NCBI RefSeq assembly: GCF_024741815.1
Contig: NZ_CP102951.1
Span: forward strand, 3,548,001-3,612,000
Direction: 5' to 3'
Source: Pseudomonas sp. LS1212
GTDB lineage: Bacteria; Pseudomonadota; Gammaproteobacteria; Pseudomonadales; Pseudomonadaceae
Length of the DNA stretch: 64,000 nucleotides
The notes beneath the pieces are model-generated. The model did no database searches, was not told the DNA's origin, and worked only from the letters and a program-made list of their open reading frames with translations. The position numbers were made by a program, and so were the translations under genes. The stretch's first letter is position 1. Every line of letters starts with the position of its first letter. Shown piece after piece: positions 44,195 through 54,089 of the stretch.

Positions 44195-46268
44195 CGAGCG
44201 ACTGCAATTACTGGCGCAACAGGCAGGCCTTGCGGTGGACTGGATCGACGCCAACGGACGCCCGCAACGCGTACGGCCCGAAGTGCTGCGCCAGGTCCTG
44301 GCCGGGCTCGGGCATCCGGCAGCCGACCACGCTGAAGTGGAAGCCAGCCTGCAGGAACTGTTCGAAGCCGGCCAGAGCCACACGCTGCCGCCCTTGCTGA
44401 CGGTCGAAGCCGGCCAGGCCTTGAACCTTCATGCGTTTTTCAGCCCGCACACGCCCTGCCAGGTGACGCTCGAAGATGGCACGACCCTCGACCTGCAACT
44501 GGACGATCAGGGTGTTCTCCCCGGCGAGCTGCCGGTTGGCTACCAACGGGTCAGCGTGGCCGAGCAGCACTTTACCCTGGCCGTCGCACCCGCACGCTGC
44601 TGGAGCGTTGCCGATGCCGCCGGCGAACCGACACCGCGCCTCTGGGGGCTCAGTGCCCAGCTGTATTCGCTTCGTCGCCTCGGCGACGGTGGCTTCGGCG
44701 ATACCCTGGCCCTGGAAATGCTTGCCCGCAGCGCAGCCGAACGTGGCGCCGACGCCCTGGCGATCAGCCCCATGCATGCGATGTTCAGCAACGACCCGCA
44801 CTGCTACAGCCCCTATTCGCCTTCCAGCCGGTTGTTCCTCAACAGTCTGTATGCCGCACCCGGCGCGATCCTCGGCGAGCGCGCGGTACGCATTGCCATC
44901 GAAGACACCGAGCTTGGCAAAGAACTGCAGCGCCTGGAGCATCTGCCCTTGATCGACTGGCCAGGCGCTGCCCAGGCCAAACAGTTGTTGCTGCGTACGC
45001 TCTACGATGGTTTCTGCGCCGGTGATCATCCTCTGCATCCGGACTTCGCCAGCTTTCGCCAGGCCGGCGGCCAGGCCCTGGAAAACCATTGCCGGTTCGA
45101 AGCCATGCAGGCGCATTGCGCAGCCGAGGGCAAAAGCCAGGACTGGCGCCAATGGCCCAGCGACTGGCACGACCCGCACAGCCCCGAAGTCGCGCGCTTT
45201 GCCTTCAAGCACAGCGACGAGGTCGGTTTCTATGCCTTCAGCCAATGGCTGGTGGCCCGCAGCCTGGAGCGTGCACAAGACGCGGCACGCGCCAACGGCA
45301 TGCGCATCGGCCTGATCGCCGACCTGGCCGTCGGCGCCGACGGTGCCGGCAGCCAGGCCTGGAGCCGTCAGGATGAACTGCTCTCGGAGCTGACCGTCGG
45401 GGCCCCTCCGGACATTCTCAACCGCAGCGGGCAGAGCTGGGGTATTTCCGCATTCTCGCCCGAAGGCCTGCAGCGTAACGGCTTTCGCGCCTTCATCGAG
45501 ATGTTGCGGGCCAATTTTGCCCATGCCGGTGGCCTGCGCATCGACCATGTCATGGGCCTGCAGCGACTCTGGGTCATCCCCGCAGGCGCGCCGCCCAGCG
45601 AAGGTGCCTATTTGCACTACCCGGTCGATGACCTGCTGCGCCTGCTGGCACTGGAGTCTTCACGTCACCGGGCCATTGTCCTGGGTGAGGACCTTGGCAC
45701 TGTTCCCGACGGTTTGCGCGAGAAGCTCGCGGCCCGGGCCATTCTCGGCATGCGCGTGCTGCTGTTCGAGCAATACCACACCGGCCAGTTCAAGCCGATT
45801 CTGGAGTGGCCGGACAATGCCCTGGCCACGACCAGCACCCATGACCTGCCCACGCTCGATGGCTGGTGGCGCTCGCGTGACATCGACTGGAGCCACAAGC
45901 TCAAGCTGATCGATGCCGACACCGAACACCATTGGCGCCAGACCCGACATCACGAGCGGCAGGGCCTGCGCCACGTCCTGGCCCAGGATCACCAGAATTT
46001 CCATGGCCACGGCGAAGAAGCCGACCAGGTCATCGACGCCAGTGTTCGCTTTCTCGGGCATACCCGCGCGCCGCTGGTACTGCTGCCACTGGAAGATGCC
46101 CTGGGCATCGAAGAGCAGCCGAACCTGCCCGGCACCCTCGACACGCACCCCAACTGGCGCCGACGCTTCAGCGCCGACAGCCAGAGCCTGCTCGACGACG
46201 AAGACGCTGCCCGTCGTCTGGAGCTGCTGGCCCAGGCGCGTGAACAAGCGTTCGAGCGCGACCGATGA
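44187..46268 (+). CDS. malQ: 4-alpha-glucanotransferase MalQ
   Basis: A 693-residue GH77 protein of the MalQ type. Motifs are ALAISPMHAMFSNDPHCYSP, the nucleophile region LRIDHVMGLQRLWVIP, IVLGEDLGTVP with the catalytic Glu, and TSTHDLPTLDGWW. It disproportionates maltodextrins and so shapes chains for TreY or the GlgE pathway. ATG at 44187 overlaps the treZ end; the upstream six codons lack a ribosome-binding site. Overlaps treY in ATGA. Confidence 0.92.
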   Translation: MSDERLQLLAQQAGLAVDWIDANGRPQRVRPEVLRQVLAGLGHPAADHAEVEASLQELFEAGQSHTLPPLLTVEAGQALNLHAFFSPHTPCQVTLEDGTTLDLQLDDQGVLPGELPVGYQRVSVAEQHFTLAVAPARCWSVADAAGEPTPRLWGLSAQLYSLRRLGDGGFGDTLALEMLARSAAERGADALAISPMHAMFSNDPHCYSPYSPSSRLFLNSLYAAPGAILGERAVRIAIEDTELGKELQRLEHLPLIDWPGAAQAKQLLLRTLYDGFCAGDHPLHPDFASFRQAGGQALENHCRFEAMQAHCAAEGKSQDWRQWPSDWHDPHSPEVARFAFKHSDEVGFYAFSQWLVARSLERAQDAARANGMRIGLIADLAVGADGAGSQAWSRQDELLSELTVGAPPDILNRSGQSWGISAFSPEGLQRNGFRAFIEMLRANFAHAGGLRIDHVMGLQRLWVIPAGAPPSEGAYLHYPVDDLLRLLALESSRHRAIVLGEDLGTVPDGLREKLAARAILGMRVLLFEQYHTGQFKPILEWPDNALATTSTHDLPTLDGWWRSRDIDWSHKLKLIDADTEHHWRQTRHHERQGLRHVLAQDHQNFHGHGEEADQVIDASVRFLGHTRAPLVLLPLEDALGIEEQPNLPGTLDTHPNWRRRFSADSQSLLDDEDAARRLELLAQAREQAFERDR

Positions 46269-49054
46269 AACCCCTGAGCGCGAGCGTACGCCTGCAGTTT
46301 CACCAGCACTTCACGCTCGATGATGCGGTGCCGCTGGTGCCCTACTTCGCCGCGCTGGGCATCAGCCATGTCTATGCCTCGCCCCTGCTGCGGGCGCGGC
46401 CAGGTTCGATGCATGGCTACGACGTGGTCGATCCGACCTGCATCAACCCGGAGCTGGGCGGCGAAGCCGCGCTCGAACGCCTGGTCGCGGCCCTGCGCCA
46501 GCACGGCATGGGCCTGATCCTCGACATCGTCTCCAATCACATGGCCGTGGGCGGTGCGCATAATCGCTGGTGGCTGGACCTGCTTGAATGGGGACGACGC
46601 AGCCCCTACGCGGAGTTCTTCGACATCCAGTGGCACTCACCGGACCCATTGCTCGAAGGCCAACTGCTGCTGCCGTATCTCTCCAGCGACTACGGCGCCG
46701 TGCTCCAGGCCGGGGAAATCCCGCTGCGGTGCGACGTCGTGCATGGCGCCTTTTTCATCGAACACTACGAACACCACTTCCCGATCTGCCCGGTAGACTA
46801 TGCGCGCATCCTCTGCGCCAGTGGCGACCCGCGCCTGAGTGAACTGGGGGCACGCTTCGCCGCCCTGCAGGACCTGCGCCATGCCCACGCCAGGGCTCCA
46901 GCCCTGCAACAAGAGCTGGCCGACATGGCGCGTACGCCCGAGCTGGCCAAGGCACTCAAGGGAATCCTTGACCTGTTCGACTCTCGCACCCCTGAAGGCT
47001 TCAGTCGCCTGCATCAACTGCTGGAGCAGCAACCCTATCGCCTGGCCAGTTGGCGAACCGCTGCCGACGACATCAACTGGCGGCGTTTTTTCGATATCAA
47101 TGAACTGGGCGGGCTGCGCGTCGAACGCACGGCGGTGTTCGAAGCCACCCACCGCAAGGTCTTCGAACTGATCGGCCGGGGCCTGGTCGACGGCCTGCGC
47201 ATTGATCACATCGACGGCCTGGCCGACCCGCGCGGCTATTGCCGCAAGCTGCGCCGCCGGGTCACCGCGCTGCTGGCCGAGCGCCCGCTGCACGCGGCAC
47301 TCGAGCACCTGCCCATCTATGTCGAGAAGATCCTCGGTGCCGGCGAACAGTTGCACCGCGACTGGCAGGTCGACGGTAGTACCGGTTACGACTTCATGAA
47401 TCAGGTCTCCCTGCTGCAACACGACCCCGAGGGCCAGGCCAATCTCGGCGAGCTCTGGAGCACCCTCAGCGGCCGCCCTGCCGACTTCAGCGAAGAAGTA
47501 CGCCTGGCCCGGCAGCTGGTGCTCAATGGCACCCTGGCCGGCGACTTCGAGTCCGTGGCCCAGGCCTTGCTGCAAGTGGCGCGCGATGACCTGATGAGCC
47601 GCGACCTGACCCTGGGCGCCATACGCCGGGCGCTGCAGGAATTGATCGTGCATTACCCGGTGTATCGCACCTATATCAATGCCTGCGGCCGTCCGGTCGA
47701 TGACGAGGCCTTCTTTGCCCAGGCAATGGCCGGCGCCCGCACCACCCTGGGCGAAGCCGACTGGCCGGTGCTCGATTCTCTGCAGCGCTGGCTCGGTGGC
47801 GATAGCTGGCGCAGCGTGCCCCTGGGGCGCCAACGCAAGCGCCTGCGCAATGCCTGCGTCCGGTTCCAGCAACTGACCTCACCGACCGCGGCAAAGGCCG
47901 TGGAAGACACGGCGTTCTATCGTTCGGCGGTGCTGCTGTCGCGCAATGACGTGGGCTTTGACCCCGAGCGTTTCAGTGCCCCGCCCGAAGATTTCCATTC
48001 TGCCTGCCGGCAACGTCTGGCGACCTTCCCGGACAACCTGCTGGCCACTGCCACCCATGATCACAAGCGCGGCGAGGACAGCCGCGCGCGCCTGGCGGTA
48101 CTCAGCGAGCGCAGCACCTGGTATGCCGACCGGGTCGAGCATTGGCGCGAATTGGCCTCGCCCCTGCGCAGCACTTTCGGCGATGACGCCGCCCCCAGTG
48201 CCGGTGATGAGTTGCTGTTGTACCAGGCCTTGCTCGGCAGTTGGCCATTGACCCTGTCCGTACAGGACCGCCCGGGCCTGGAAGACTATGCCGCACGACT
48301 GCATCAGTGGCAGCAAAAGGCCCTGCGCGAAGCCAAGCTGGCCAGCAGCTGGAGTACGCCCAACGAGACCTATGAAACGGCCTGCCGGGCATTCATCGAC
48401 ACGCTGCTGTTCGATCCGCAAAGCCAGCAATTGCGCCAATCCATCGCCGCCGCAGCCCAGGAAATTGCCTGCGCCGGGGCCATCAATAGCCTGAGCCAGT
48501 GCCTGTTGCGCATGACCGCACCGGGGGTGCCGGACCTGTATCAGGGCACGGAATTCTGGGACTTGAGCCTGGTCGATCCGGACAACCGCCGCCCAGTGGA
48601 TTTCGCTGCCCGACGCCAGGTGCTGGACGACTCGCTCGGCGCCGCACAATTGCTCGAGAGCTGGCGCGACGGCCGCATCAAGCAGGCGCTGATTGCCCGC
48701 ACTCTGAACCTGCGCGCGCAGTACGCCGAGCTGTTTCAGCGCGGCAGCTACCAGCCGCTCGAAGTGCGTGGCAAGCATGCAACTCAGGTACTGGCGTTCC
48801 TGCGAGAAAGTGACGAACAACGTGCTATCGTCGTTGTAACTAGGCTCACCAACAGCTTGCTCGGCGATACCGCCATACCGTTGATCCCGGCACAGAACTG
48901 GGAAGACACCCGCCTCACCCTGCCAGTAACCGATTCACTGCACAGATGGAAGGGACTTTTCAGCGAGGCCGCAGTCACAGAAAAAAGGGAAATGTGGCTG
49001 AATACGGCGCTGAAAGACTTCCCTGTCAATCTCTTCATACAAAATGAGTTGTAA
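46265..49054 (+). CDS. treY: Maltooligosyltrehalose synthase TreY
   Basis: A 929-residue GH13_26 enzyme that isomerises the reducing-end alpha-1,4 bond of maltodextrins to alpha-1,1. Visible motifs: YASPLLRARPGSMHGYDVVD, VSNHMAVGG, DGLRIDHIDGLADP (nucleophile Asp), PIYVEKILGAGE (acid Glu) and TATHDHKRGEDSRAR. With TreZ it makes trehalose from linear glucan. Length is typical for the Pseudomonas type; ATGA overlap with malQ. Confidence 0.93.
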   Translation: MKPLSASVRLQFHQHFTLDDAVPLVPYFAALGISHVYASPLLRARPGSMHGYDVVDPTCINPELGGEAALERLVAALRQHGMGLILDIVSNHMAVGGAHNRWWLDLLEWGRRSPYAEFFDIQWHSPDPLLEGQLLLPYLSSDYGAVLQAGEIPLRCDVVHGAFFIEHYEHHFPICPVDYARILCASGDPRLSELGARFAALQDLRHAHARAPALQQELADMARTPELAKALKGILDLFDSRTPEGFSRLHQLLEQQPYRLASWRTAADDINWRRFFDINELGGLRVERTAVFEATHRKVFELIGRGLVDGLRIDHIDGLADPRGYCRKLRRRVTALLAERPLHAALEHLPIYVEKILGAGEQLHRDWQVDGSTGYDFMNQVSLLQHDPEGQANLGELWSTLSGRPADFSEEVRLARQLVLNGTLAGDFESVAQALLQVARDDLMSRDLTLGAIRRALQELIVHYPVYRTYINACGRPVDDEAFFAQAMAGARTTLGEADWPVLDSLQRWLGGDSWRSVPLGRQRKRLRNACVRFQQLTSPTAAKAVEDTAFYRSAVLLSRNDVGFDPERFSAPPEDFHSACRQRLATFPDNLLATATHDHKRGEDSRARLAVLSERSTWYADRVEHWRELASPLRSTFGDDAAPSAGDELLLYQALLGSWPLTLSVQDRPGLEDYAARLHQWQQKALREAKLASSWSTPNETYETACRAFIDTLLFDPQSQQLRQSIAAAAQEIACAGAINSLSQCLLRMTAPGVPDLYQGTEFWDLSLVDPDNRRPVDFAARRQVLDDSLGAAQLLESWRDGRIKQALIARTLNLRAQYAELFQRGSYQPLEVRGKHATQVLAFLRESDEQRAIVVVTRLTNSLLGDTAIPLIPAQNWEDTRLTLPVTDSLHRWKGLFSEAAVTEKREMWLNTALKDFPVNLFIQNEL

Positions 49055-49068
49055 TCAGGAGCGTTGAA

Positions 49069-49365
49069 ATGAGTGCTGACGACAAGCGTGTTCGCGAATT
49101 CGCCTATCAGATCTGGGAGTCTGAAGGCAAACCGGAAGGCCAGGAGCAACGCCATTGGGAAATGGCGCGCAAACTGGCCGAAGCCGAAGCCCTGGCGCCG
49201 AGCAAATCACCCAGCCACAAGACCGCCGCCAAGGCCAAGCCTGGTGTGGCCGCTGCAGCCGCCAAACCCAAGCCCGCTGCCAAACCCGCTGCTGCGTCTG
49301 CGGCTGCCGCCACACCGGCTGCGGCCAAAAAGCCGCGAACGGCCAAAAAGCCGGCAGCGAGCTGA
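49069..49365 (+). CDS. DUF2934 protein with Ala/Lys/Pro-rich tail
   Basis: A 98-residue protein. Residues 1-45 are a DUF2934 domain (VREFAYQIWESEGKPEGQEQ, HWEMARKLAE). The rest is a low-complexity Ala/Lys/Pro tail with PAAAKKPRTAKKPAAS at the end, like histone-H1-type tails. Found in the same place, between treY and glgX, in other Pseudomonas trehalose loci. Function unknown; the basic tail may bind nucleic acid or polyanions. Ribosome-binding site AGGAG. Confidence 0.85.
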   Translation: MSADDKRVREFAYQIWESEGKPEGQEQRHWEMARKLAEAEALAPSKSPSHKTAAKAKPGVAAAAAKPKPAAKPAAASAAAATPAAAKKPRTAKKPAAS

Positions 49366-49510
49366 AGCCGCCACGTAGCAACGGACCTTCAGTCGATACC
49401 TGCTAGCCCCTCCGGCCTTGAACGGAGGGCTCCTGCACGCGTTCGCCTGAAAAACGCACGGGTGTCCACGCGCTGATTTTCATGCCACTGACCGCAGAGA
49501 AAGGACCATC

Positions 49511-51682
49511 ATGACCACTCGGCCAAAGAAGCCCGAAAAGAAGCCCGACCCCAAACCCGCCGAGCCTTCGCGCATTCGCGAAGGCTTGCCCTTCCCGCTC
49601 GGCGCCACCTGGGATGGCCTGGGCGTGAACTTCGCACTGTTTTCCGCCAACGCCACCAAGGTCGAACTGTGTCTGTTCGACTCCAGCGGCGAGGTGGAAC
49701 TGGAGCGTCTCGAGCTCCCCGAATACACCGACGAGATTTATCACGGCTATCTGCCCGACGCCCACCCGGGGCTGGTCTATGGTTACCGGGTGCATGGCCC
49801 TTACGACCCGGAGAACGGCCACCGTTTCAATCCCAACAAGCTGTTGATCGATCCCTATGCCAAGCAACTGGTCGGCCAGCTGCGTTGGTCCGAAGCACTG
49901 TTCGGCTTTACCATCGGCCACCCCGATGCCGACCTCAGCTTCGACGAGCGCGACAGTGCGCCCTTCGTACCCAAGAGCAAAGTCATCGACCCGGCCTACA
50001 CCTGGGGCCGCGATCAGCGGGTCAGCGTGCCCTGGGACCGCACTCTCATCTATGAAACCCATGTACGCGGCATCAGCATGATGCACCCCTCGGTGCCCGA
50101 GGACGTGCGCGGCACCTTTGCCGGCTTGATGGTCGAAGACGTGCTCGGGCACATCCGCAAGCTCGGCGTGTCCTCGATCGAGTTGCTGCCGATCCATGCC
50201 TTCGTCAACGACCAGCACCTGCTGCAAAAAGGCCTGAACAATTACTGGGGCTATAACAGCATTGCCTTCTTCGCCCCGCACCCGCGCTACCTGGCCAATG
50301 GCAAGATCGCCGAATTCAAGGAGATGGTCGCGCACCTGCACGACGCCGGCCTGGAGGTGATCCTCGATGTGGTCTACAATCACACCGCCGAAGGCAACGA
50401 GCAAGGCCCGACCCTGTCGATGCGCGGCATCGACAATGTCTCGTACTATCGATTGAACCCGGAAAACAAGCGGTTCTATATCAACGATTCAGGCACCGGC
50501 AACACCCTGGACCTGAGCCACCCCTGCGTGCTGCAGATGGTCACCGACTCGTTGCGCTATTGGGCCAGCGAGATGCACGTGGACGGCTTTCGCTTCGACC
50601 TGGCGACGATCCTGGGGCGCTATCACGATGGTTTCAGTGAACGTCACAGCTTCCTGGTGGCCTGTCGTCAGGACCCGGTGCTGCGCCAGGTCAAGTTGAT
50701 CGCCGAGCCTTGGGACTGTGGCCCGGGCGGTTATCAGGTCGGCAACTTCGCACCGGGCTGGGTGGAGTGGAACGATCGCTTTCGCGATACCGTGCGCGCC
50801 TTCTGGAAAGGCGACGACGGCCAGCTTGCCGACTTCGCCGGGCGCATGACCGCCTCGGGCGAACTGTTCAACCAGCGCGGCCGGCGCCCCTACTGCTCGA
50901 TGAACTTCATCACCGCCCATGACGGTTTCACCTTGCGCGACCTGGTGTCTTACAACCACAAGCACAACGAAGCAAACGACGAGAACAATCAGGACGGCAC
51001 CGACAACAACCTGTCCTGGAACCATGGCGTCGAAGGCCCCTCCGACGACCCCGAAATCAATGACTTGCGCCTGCGCCAGATGCGCAATTTCTTCGCGACC
51101 CTGCTGTTGGCCCAGGGGACGCCGATGATCGTCGCCGGCGACGAGTTCAGTCGCACCCAGCACGGCAACAACAACGCCTACTGCCAGGACTGCGAGACGG
51201 GCTGGGTCAACTGGAACATGGACGAGGATGGCAAGTCCCTGCTCAAGTTCGTCAAACGCCTGGTCAAGCTGCGCATGACCTACCCGGTGCTGCGGCGCGG
51301 ACGTTTTCTGGTCGGCGACTTCAATGAGGACATCGGCGTCAAGGACGTCACCTGGCTCGACCCCGAGGCCAACGAGATGACCATCGAACAGTGGGAGGAC
51401 CCCCATGGGCGCTGCCTGGGCATGCTCATGGACGGCCGGGCGCAGGTCAGCGGCATCCGCCGCCCCGGCGCCGATGCCACCTTGCTGCTGATCGTCAATG
51501 CGCACCATGACGTGGTCAACTTCACCCTGCCGCAGGTGCCCGAAGGCGAGTACTGGAATTGCCTGGTGGACACCAACCGGCCGCAGCTGCGTGCACGTGA
51601 ACCGCTGGAGTTCGGCAGTGTGTTTCAGGTGACGGGGCGTTCGTTGCTGTTGTTTGAGTTGCAGCTTGAGGAGGAGCAGTAA
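49511..51682 (+). CDS. glgX: Glycogen debranching enzyme GlgX
   Basis: A 723-residue GH13_11 isoamylase-type protein: CBM48 domain (25-130, FPLGATWDGLGVNFALFSAN), VVYNHTAEGNEQGPTLSMRG, nucleophile Asp in VDGFRFDLATIL, acid Glu in LIAEPWDCGPGGY and Asp in FITAHDGFTLRDL. It hydrolyses alpha-1,6 branches of limit dextrin. The N-terminal 20 residues are a Lys/Pro-rich, probably disordered tail. AGAAAGGA is 5-6 nt before ATG. Confidence 0.93.
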   Translation: MTTRPKKPEKKPDPKPAEPSRIREGLPFPLGATWDGLGVNFALFSANATKVELCLFDSSGEVELERLELPEYTDEIYHGYLPDAHPGLVYGYRVHGPYDPENGHRFNPNKLLIDPYAKQLVGQLRWSEALFGFTIGHPDADLSFDERDSAPFVPKSKVIDPAYTWGRDQRVSVPWDRTLIYETHVRGISMMHPSVPEDVRGTFAGLMVEDVLGHIRKLGVSSIELLPIHAFVNDQHLLQKGLNNYWGYNSIAFFAPHPRYLANGKIAEFKEMVAHLHDAGLEVILDVVYNHTAEGNEQGPTLSMRGIDNVSYYRLNPENKRFYINDSGTGNTLDLSHPCVLQMVTDSLRYWASEMHVDGFRFDLATILGRYHDGFSERHSFLVACRQDPVLRQVKLIAEPWDCGPGGYQVGNFAPGWVEWNDRFRDTVRAFWKGDDGQLADFAGRMTASGELFNQRGRRPYCSMNFITAHDGFTLRDLVSYNHKHNEANDENNQDGTDNNLSWNHGVEGPSDDPEINDLRLRQMRNFFATLLLAQGTPMIVAGDEFSRTQHGNNNAYCQDCETGWVNWNMDEDGKSLLKFVKRLVKLRMTYPVLRRGRFLVGDFNEDIGVKDVTWLDPEANEMTIEQWEDPHGRCLGMLMDGRAQVSGIRRPGADATLLLIVNAHHDVVNFTLPQVPEGEYWNCLVDTNRPQLRAREPLEFGSVFQVTGRSLLLFELQLEEEQ

Positions 51683-51705
51683 GTCCATCGATTTGTGGTG
51701 GATTC

Positions 51706-51778
51706 ATCGCTGGCAAGCCAGCTCCCACAGGGTCAGCGGCTGGCTCGGCTTTTTTGTGGGAGCTGGCTTGCCAGCGAT
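51706..51778. repeat. REP pair, family 2
   Basis: Left arm 51706-51729 and right arm 51755-51778 are the same two 24-nt arms as at 18891-18981, here with a shorter 25-nt middle containing GGCTCGGCTTTTTT. It lies between glgX and the EEP gene. Confidence 0.92.
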
Positions 51779-51855
51779 GCGATCGCAAGAGCACCGGAAC
51801 TGCCCGCTCGAAAACCAGTCGGAATAATTACGGGGATTGTTTCCGAGGACCGACC

Positions 51856-52656
51856 GTGATTTCCGAGCCAGCCGCCAGCACCATTGACCGAGATGCGCAA
51901 ATGCAGCCCCCGGACGTTCATCGCCTACGCGTATTGACCGTCAACACCCACAAGGGTTTCACCGTCTTCAATCGCCGCTTCATCCTCCCGGAGCTGCGTG
52001 AAGCCGTACGCAGTACCGGCGCCGACGTCGTCTTTCTGCAGGAGGTGCTCGGCGAACACGAGCGCCACGCCTCGCGCTTCAACAACTGGCCGCAGACCTC
52101 CCAATACGAATTTCTCGCCGACAGCATGTGGACCGACTTCGCCTACGGTCGCAATGCGGTCTACCCGGACGGCCATCACGGCAACGCGCTGCTGTCCAAA
52201 TACCCGATCGTGCGCCACCGCAACCTCGATGTTTCGATTACCGGCCCCGAACGCCGCGGCTTGCTGCATTGCGTGCTGCAGGTACCGGGGCACGATGAGG
52301 TGCATGCCATCTGCGTGCACCTGTCGCTGCTCGAAAGCCATCGTCAATTGCAACTGGAACTGCTTTGCCGTCTGCTGGACGCCTTGCCCGGCGGCGCACC
52401 GGTGATCATCGCCGGCGACTTCAACGACTGGAAGCTGCAGGGCAATGTCACCCTGACCCAGCGCGACTACCTGCATGAAGCCTTCGAACGCCATCATGGC
52501 CTGCTGGCCAAGACCTACCCGGCCCGATGGCCGCTGCTGCGCCTGGATCGCATTTACCTTCGCAATGCCAGCAGCCACGAGCCGCGGATTCTGGCAAACA
52601 AGCCCTGGACCCATCTATCCGACCATTTGCCGCTGACGGTCGAGGTCCATCTTTAA
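51856..52656 (+). CDS. Endonuclease/exonuclease/phosphatase (EEP) family protein
   Basis: About 266 residues with the EEP metal-dependent phosphodiesterase motifs: LTVNTHKG (Asn), VVFLQEVLGEH (Glu), HGNALLSKYP, ICVHLSLLE, IAGDFNDWK (Asp/Asn) and a final LSDHLPLTVEV (Asp-His). No signal peptide. The GTG at 51856 has GAGGA 7 nt before it and is preferred over ATG at 51901. Relatives lie beside cardiolipin synthase genes and near the glg locus of P. aeruginosa (PA2154 region), so a lipid headgroup or nucleotide substrate is possible. Confidence 0.83.
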   Translation: MISEPAASTIDRDAQMQPPDVHRLRVLTVNTHKGFTVFNRRFILPELREAVRSTGADVVFLQEVLGEHERHASRFNNWPQTSQYEFLADSMWTDFAYGRNAVYPDGHHGNALLSKYPIVRHRNLDVSITGPERRGLLHCVLQVPGHDEVHAICVHLSLLESHRQLQLELLCRLLDALPGGAPVIIAGDFNDWKLQGNVTLTQRDYLHEAFERHHGLLAKTYPARWPLLRLDRIYLRNASSHEPRILANKPWTHLSDHLPLTVEVHL

Positions 52657-52972
52657 AATCATTCGGCATAGTACCGGGGGTTTAAAGAGTGCCGAGGGCT
52701 ATGGATCTCAGATAAGCAAGCCTTATCAATAGCTTGCATCAGAAAAATTGCAACTACCTTCTATCGCACAAATTCTTGACGCAAGGCCAGTCCTCTCCTT
52801 GACTTCAAGTAACAAACCTACTCGCACGAGTACTCTTTCCAAGCCTCTAGCACGAGCCTTTGGCGGCTGCCCCGCGCTTGGTCTGCTGGCTTCGGCCGCC
52901 CTCTGTTTTTGTAGTACAGCCGGCGTGTCTCCTGGCCAGAACATTGGCTGTTATTTTCAGAGGAGCTCTGCC
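52657..52972. other. 316-bp gap with no supported gene
   Basis: Contains a frame open into the next gene, but without a ribosome-binding site until AGAGGAG at 52960-52966. No clear promoter boxes or hairpins were seen. Confidence 0.4.
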
Positions 52973-54043
52973 ATGAAAAGAACGTCCGCTCTCTTTGGCC
53001 ACGAGTTCGCTTTCTACGCGCTGTCCACCTCGCTGCTGCTGACATTTCCCGTAGAAACCTTTGCGTTCGGGCCCGCCGAAGAAGCCCCCTTCTCGGCCAC
53101 ATCACTGAGCATGCCGCAGTTTACCCTCAATACTCCCAATGCTTCGGGCCTGACCTTCCAGGCCCTGGGCTCTTTGCAGGATCGCCTGGCTCAACGCAAC
53201 GCACTGGAAAACACCAGTGTCACCGCCAGCAACCTGAGCCAGTTCTTCCCGATCGACCTCAAACCCGGCAGCGCCGGCCCGCTGGAACGACGTTTCGACG
53301 AGACGCACAACACCATGCAAGTCAGCCCGGACCTGTTCATCCGTGAGTCGGGCGCCAACACGCACCGTGCAGGCTTTTTCGTCGGCCATAACAGTTTGCA
53401 AAGCGGCACCGACGGCATCCGTCCCAGAAGCAGTGATGGCAAGGGAGCGGTCAAGCTCGAAGGCGAAAGCCTGGGCGTCTACTGGAGCATGAACCACGAT
53501 CAGGGCTGGCATGTGGATGCCGTGGCCATGGGTACCCGCTTCGACAGCAGCGGACGAACCGACAACGGCAACCGTATCGATGGCAATGGCCATGCGCTGA
53601 CCTTGTCGATCGAAGGTGGCTTCCCCATCGGTCTGAGTGAAAACTGGGTGTTGGAACCGCAGGCACAGTTGATCAACCAACAGTTTTTCCCCGGCGCCCA
53701 GGATACTTCCAATGTGATTCAGGCCTACGACTCGATGCCGACCTGGACCGGTCGCGTGGGTGCACGCCTGTCCGGCCGCTATGAAGTACGCGGAATGCCG
53801 GTCGAACCCTATGTGCGGACCAACGTCTGGCACGACTTTTCCAATGGCCAGAACCTCTCCCTGGACCAGGTCGACAAGATCAGCAGCGGCCGCAAATCCA
53901 CTACCGTGGACTTGGGCCTGGGCCTGGTTACAAGGGTTTCAACAAAAGTAAGCCTGTTCGTCAGCGCCGACTACAGCGGCAATGCCGACGACAACGACTT
54001 GAACGGCCTGATCGGCAACCTGGGAGTGCGCGTGAGGTGGTGA
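52973..54043 (+). CDS. Autotransporter-type beta-barrel outer-membrane protein with almost no passenger
   Basis: A 356-residue protein: signal peptide with a long n-region (MKRTSALFGHEFAFYALSTS ... ETFAFG), about 60-70 residues of linker, then an autotransporter-like barrel from about residue 85 to the end. Typical barrel elements are GVYWSMNHDQGWHVDAVAMG, WTGRVGARLSGRYEV and the C-terminal strand GNLGVRVRW with a final Trp. Classical autotransporters have a passenger of several hundred residues; this one has almost none. It could instead be a stand-alone porin-like barrel. Convergent with glgB. Confidence 0.72.
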   Translation: MKRTSALFGHEFAFYALSTSLLLTFPVETFAFGPAEEAPFSATSLSMPQFTLNTPNASGLTFQALGSLQDRLAQRNALENTSVTASNLSQFFPIDLKPGSAGPLERRFDETHNTMQVSPDLFIRESGANTHRAGFFVGHNSLQSGTDGIRPRSSDGKGAVKLEGESLGVYWSMNHDQGWHVDAVAMGTRFDSSGRTDNGNRIDGNGHALTLSIEGGFPIGLSENWVLEPQAQLINQQFFPGAQDTSNVIQAYDSMPTWTGRVGARLSGRYEVRGMPVEPYVRTNVWHDFSNGQNLSLDQVDKISSGRKSTTVDLGLGLVTRVSTKVSLFVSADYSGNADDNDLNGLIGNLGVRVRW

Positions 54044-54061
54044 GCCTCACACGCTTGACGA

Positions 54062-54086
54062 GGGCGTGTCGTTCGATGACACGCCC
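54062..54086. terminator. Hairpin between convergent barrel gene and glgB
   Basis: GGGCGTGTC-GTTCGAT-GACACGCCC is a perfect 9-bp stem in a 46-bp gap between convergent genes. No T-run follows on either strand, so it is a possible but unproven bidirectional terminator. Confidence 0.5.
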
Positions 54087-54089
54087 GGG

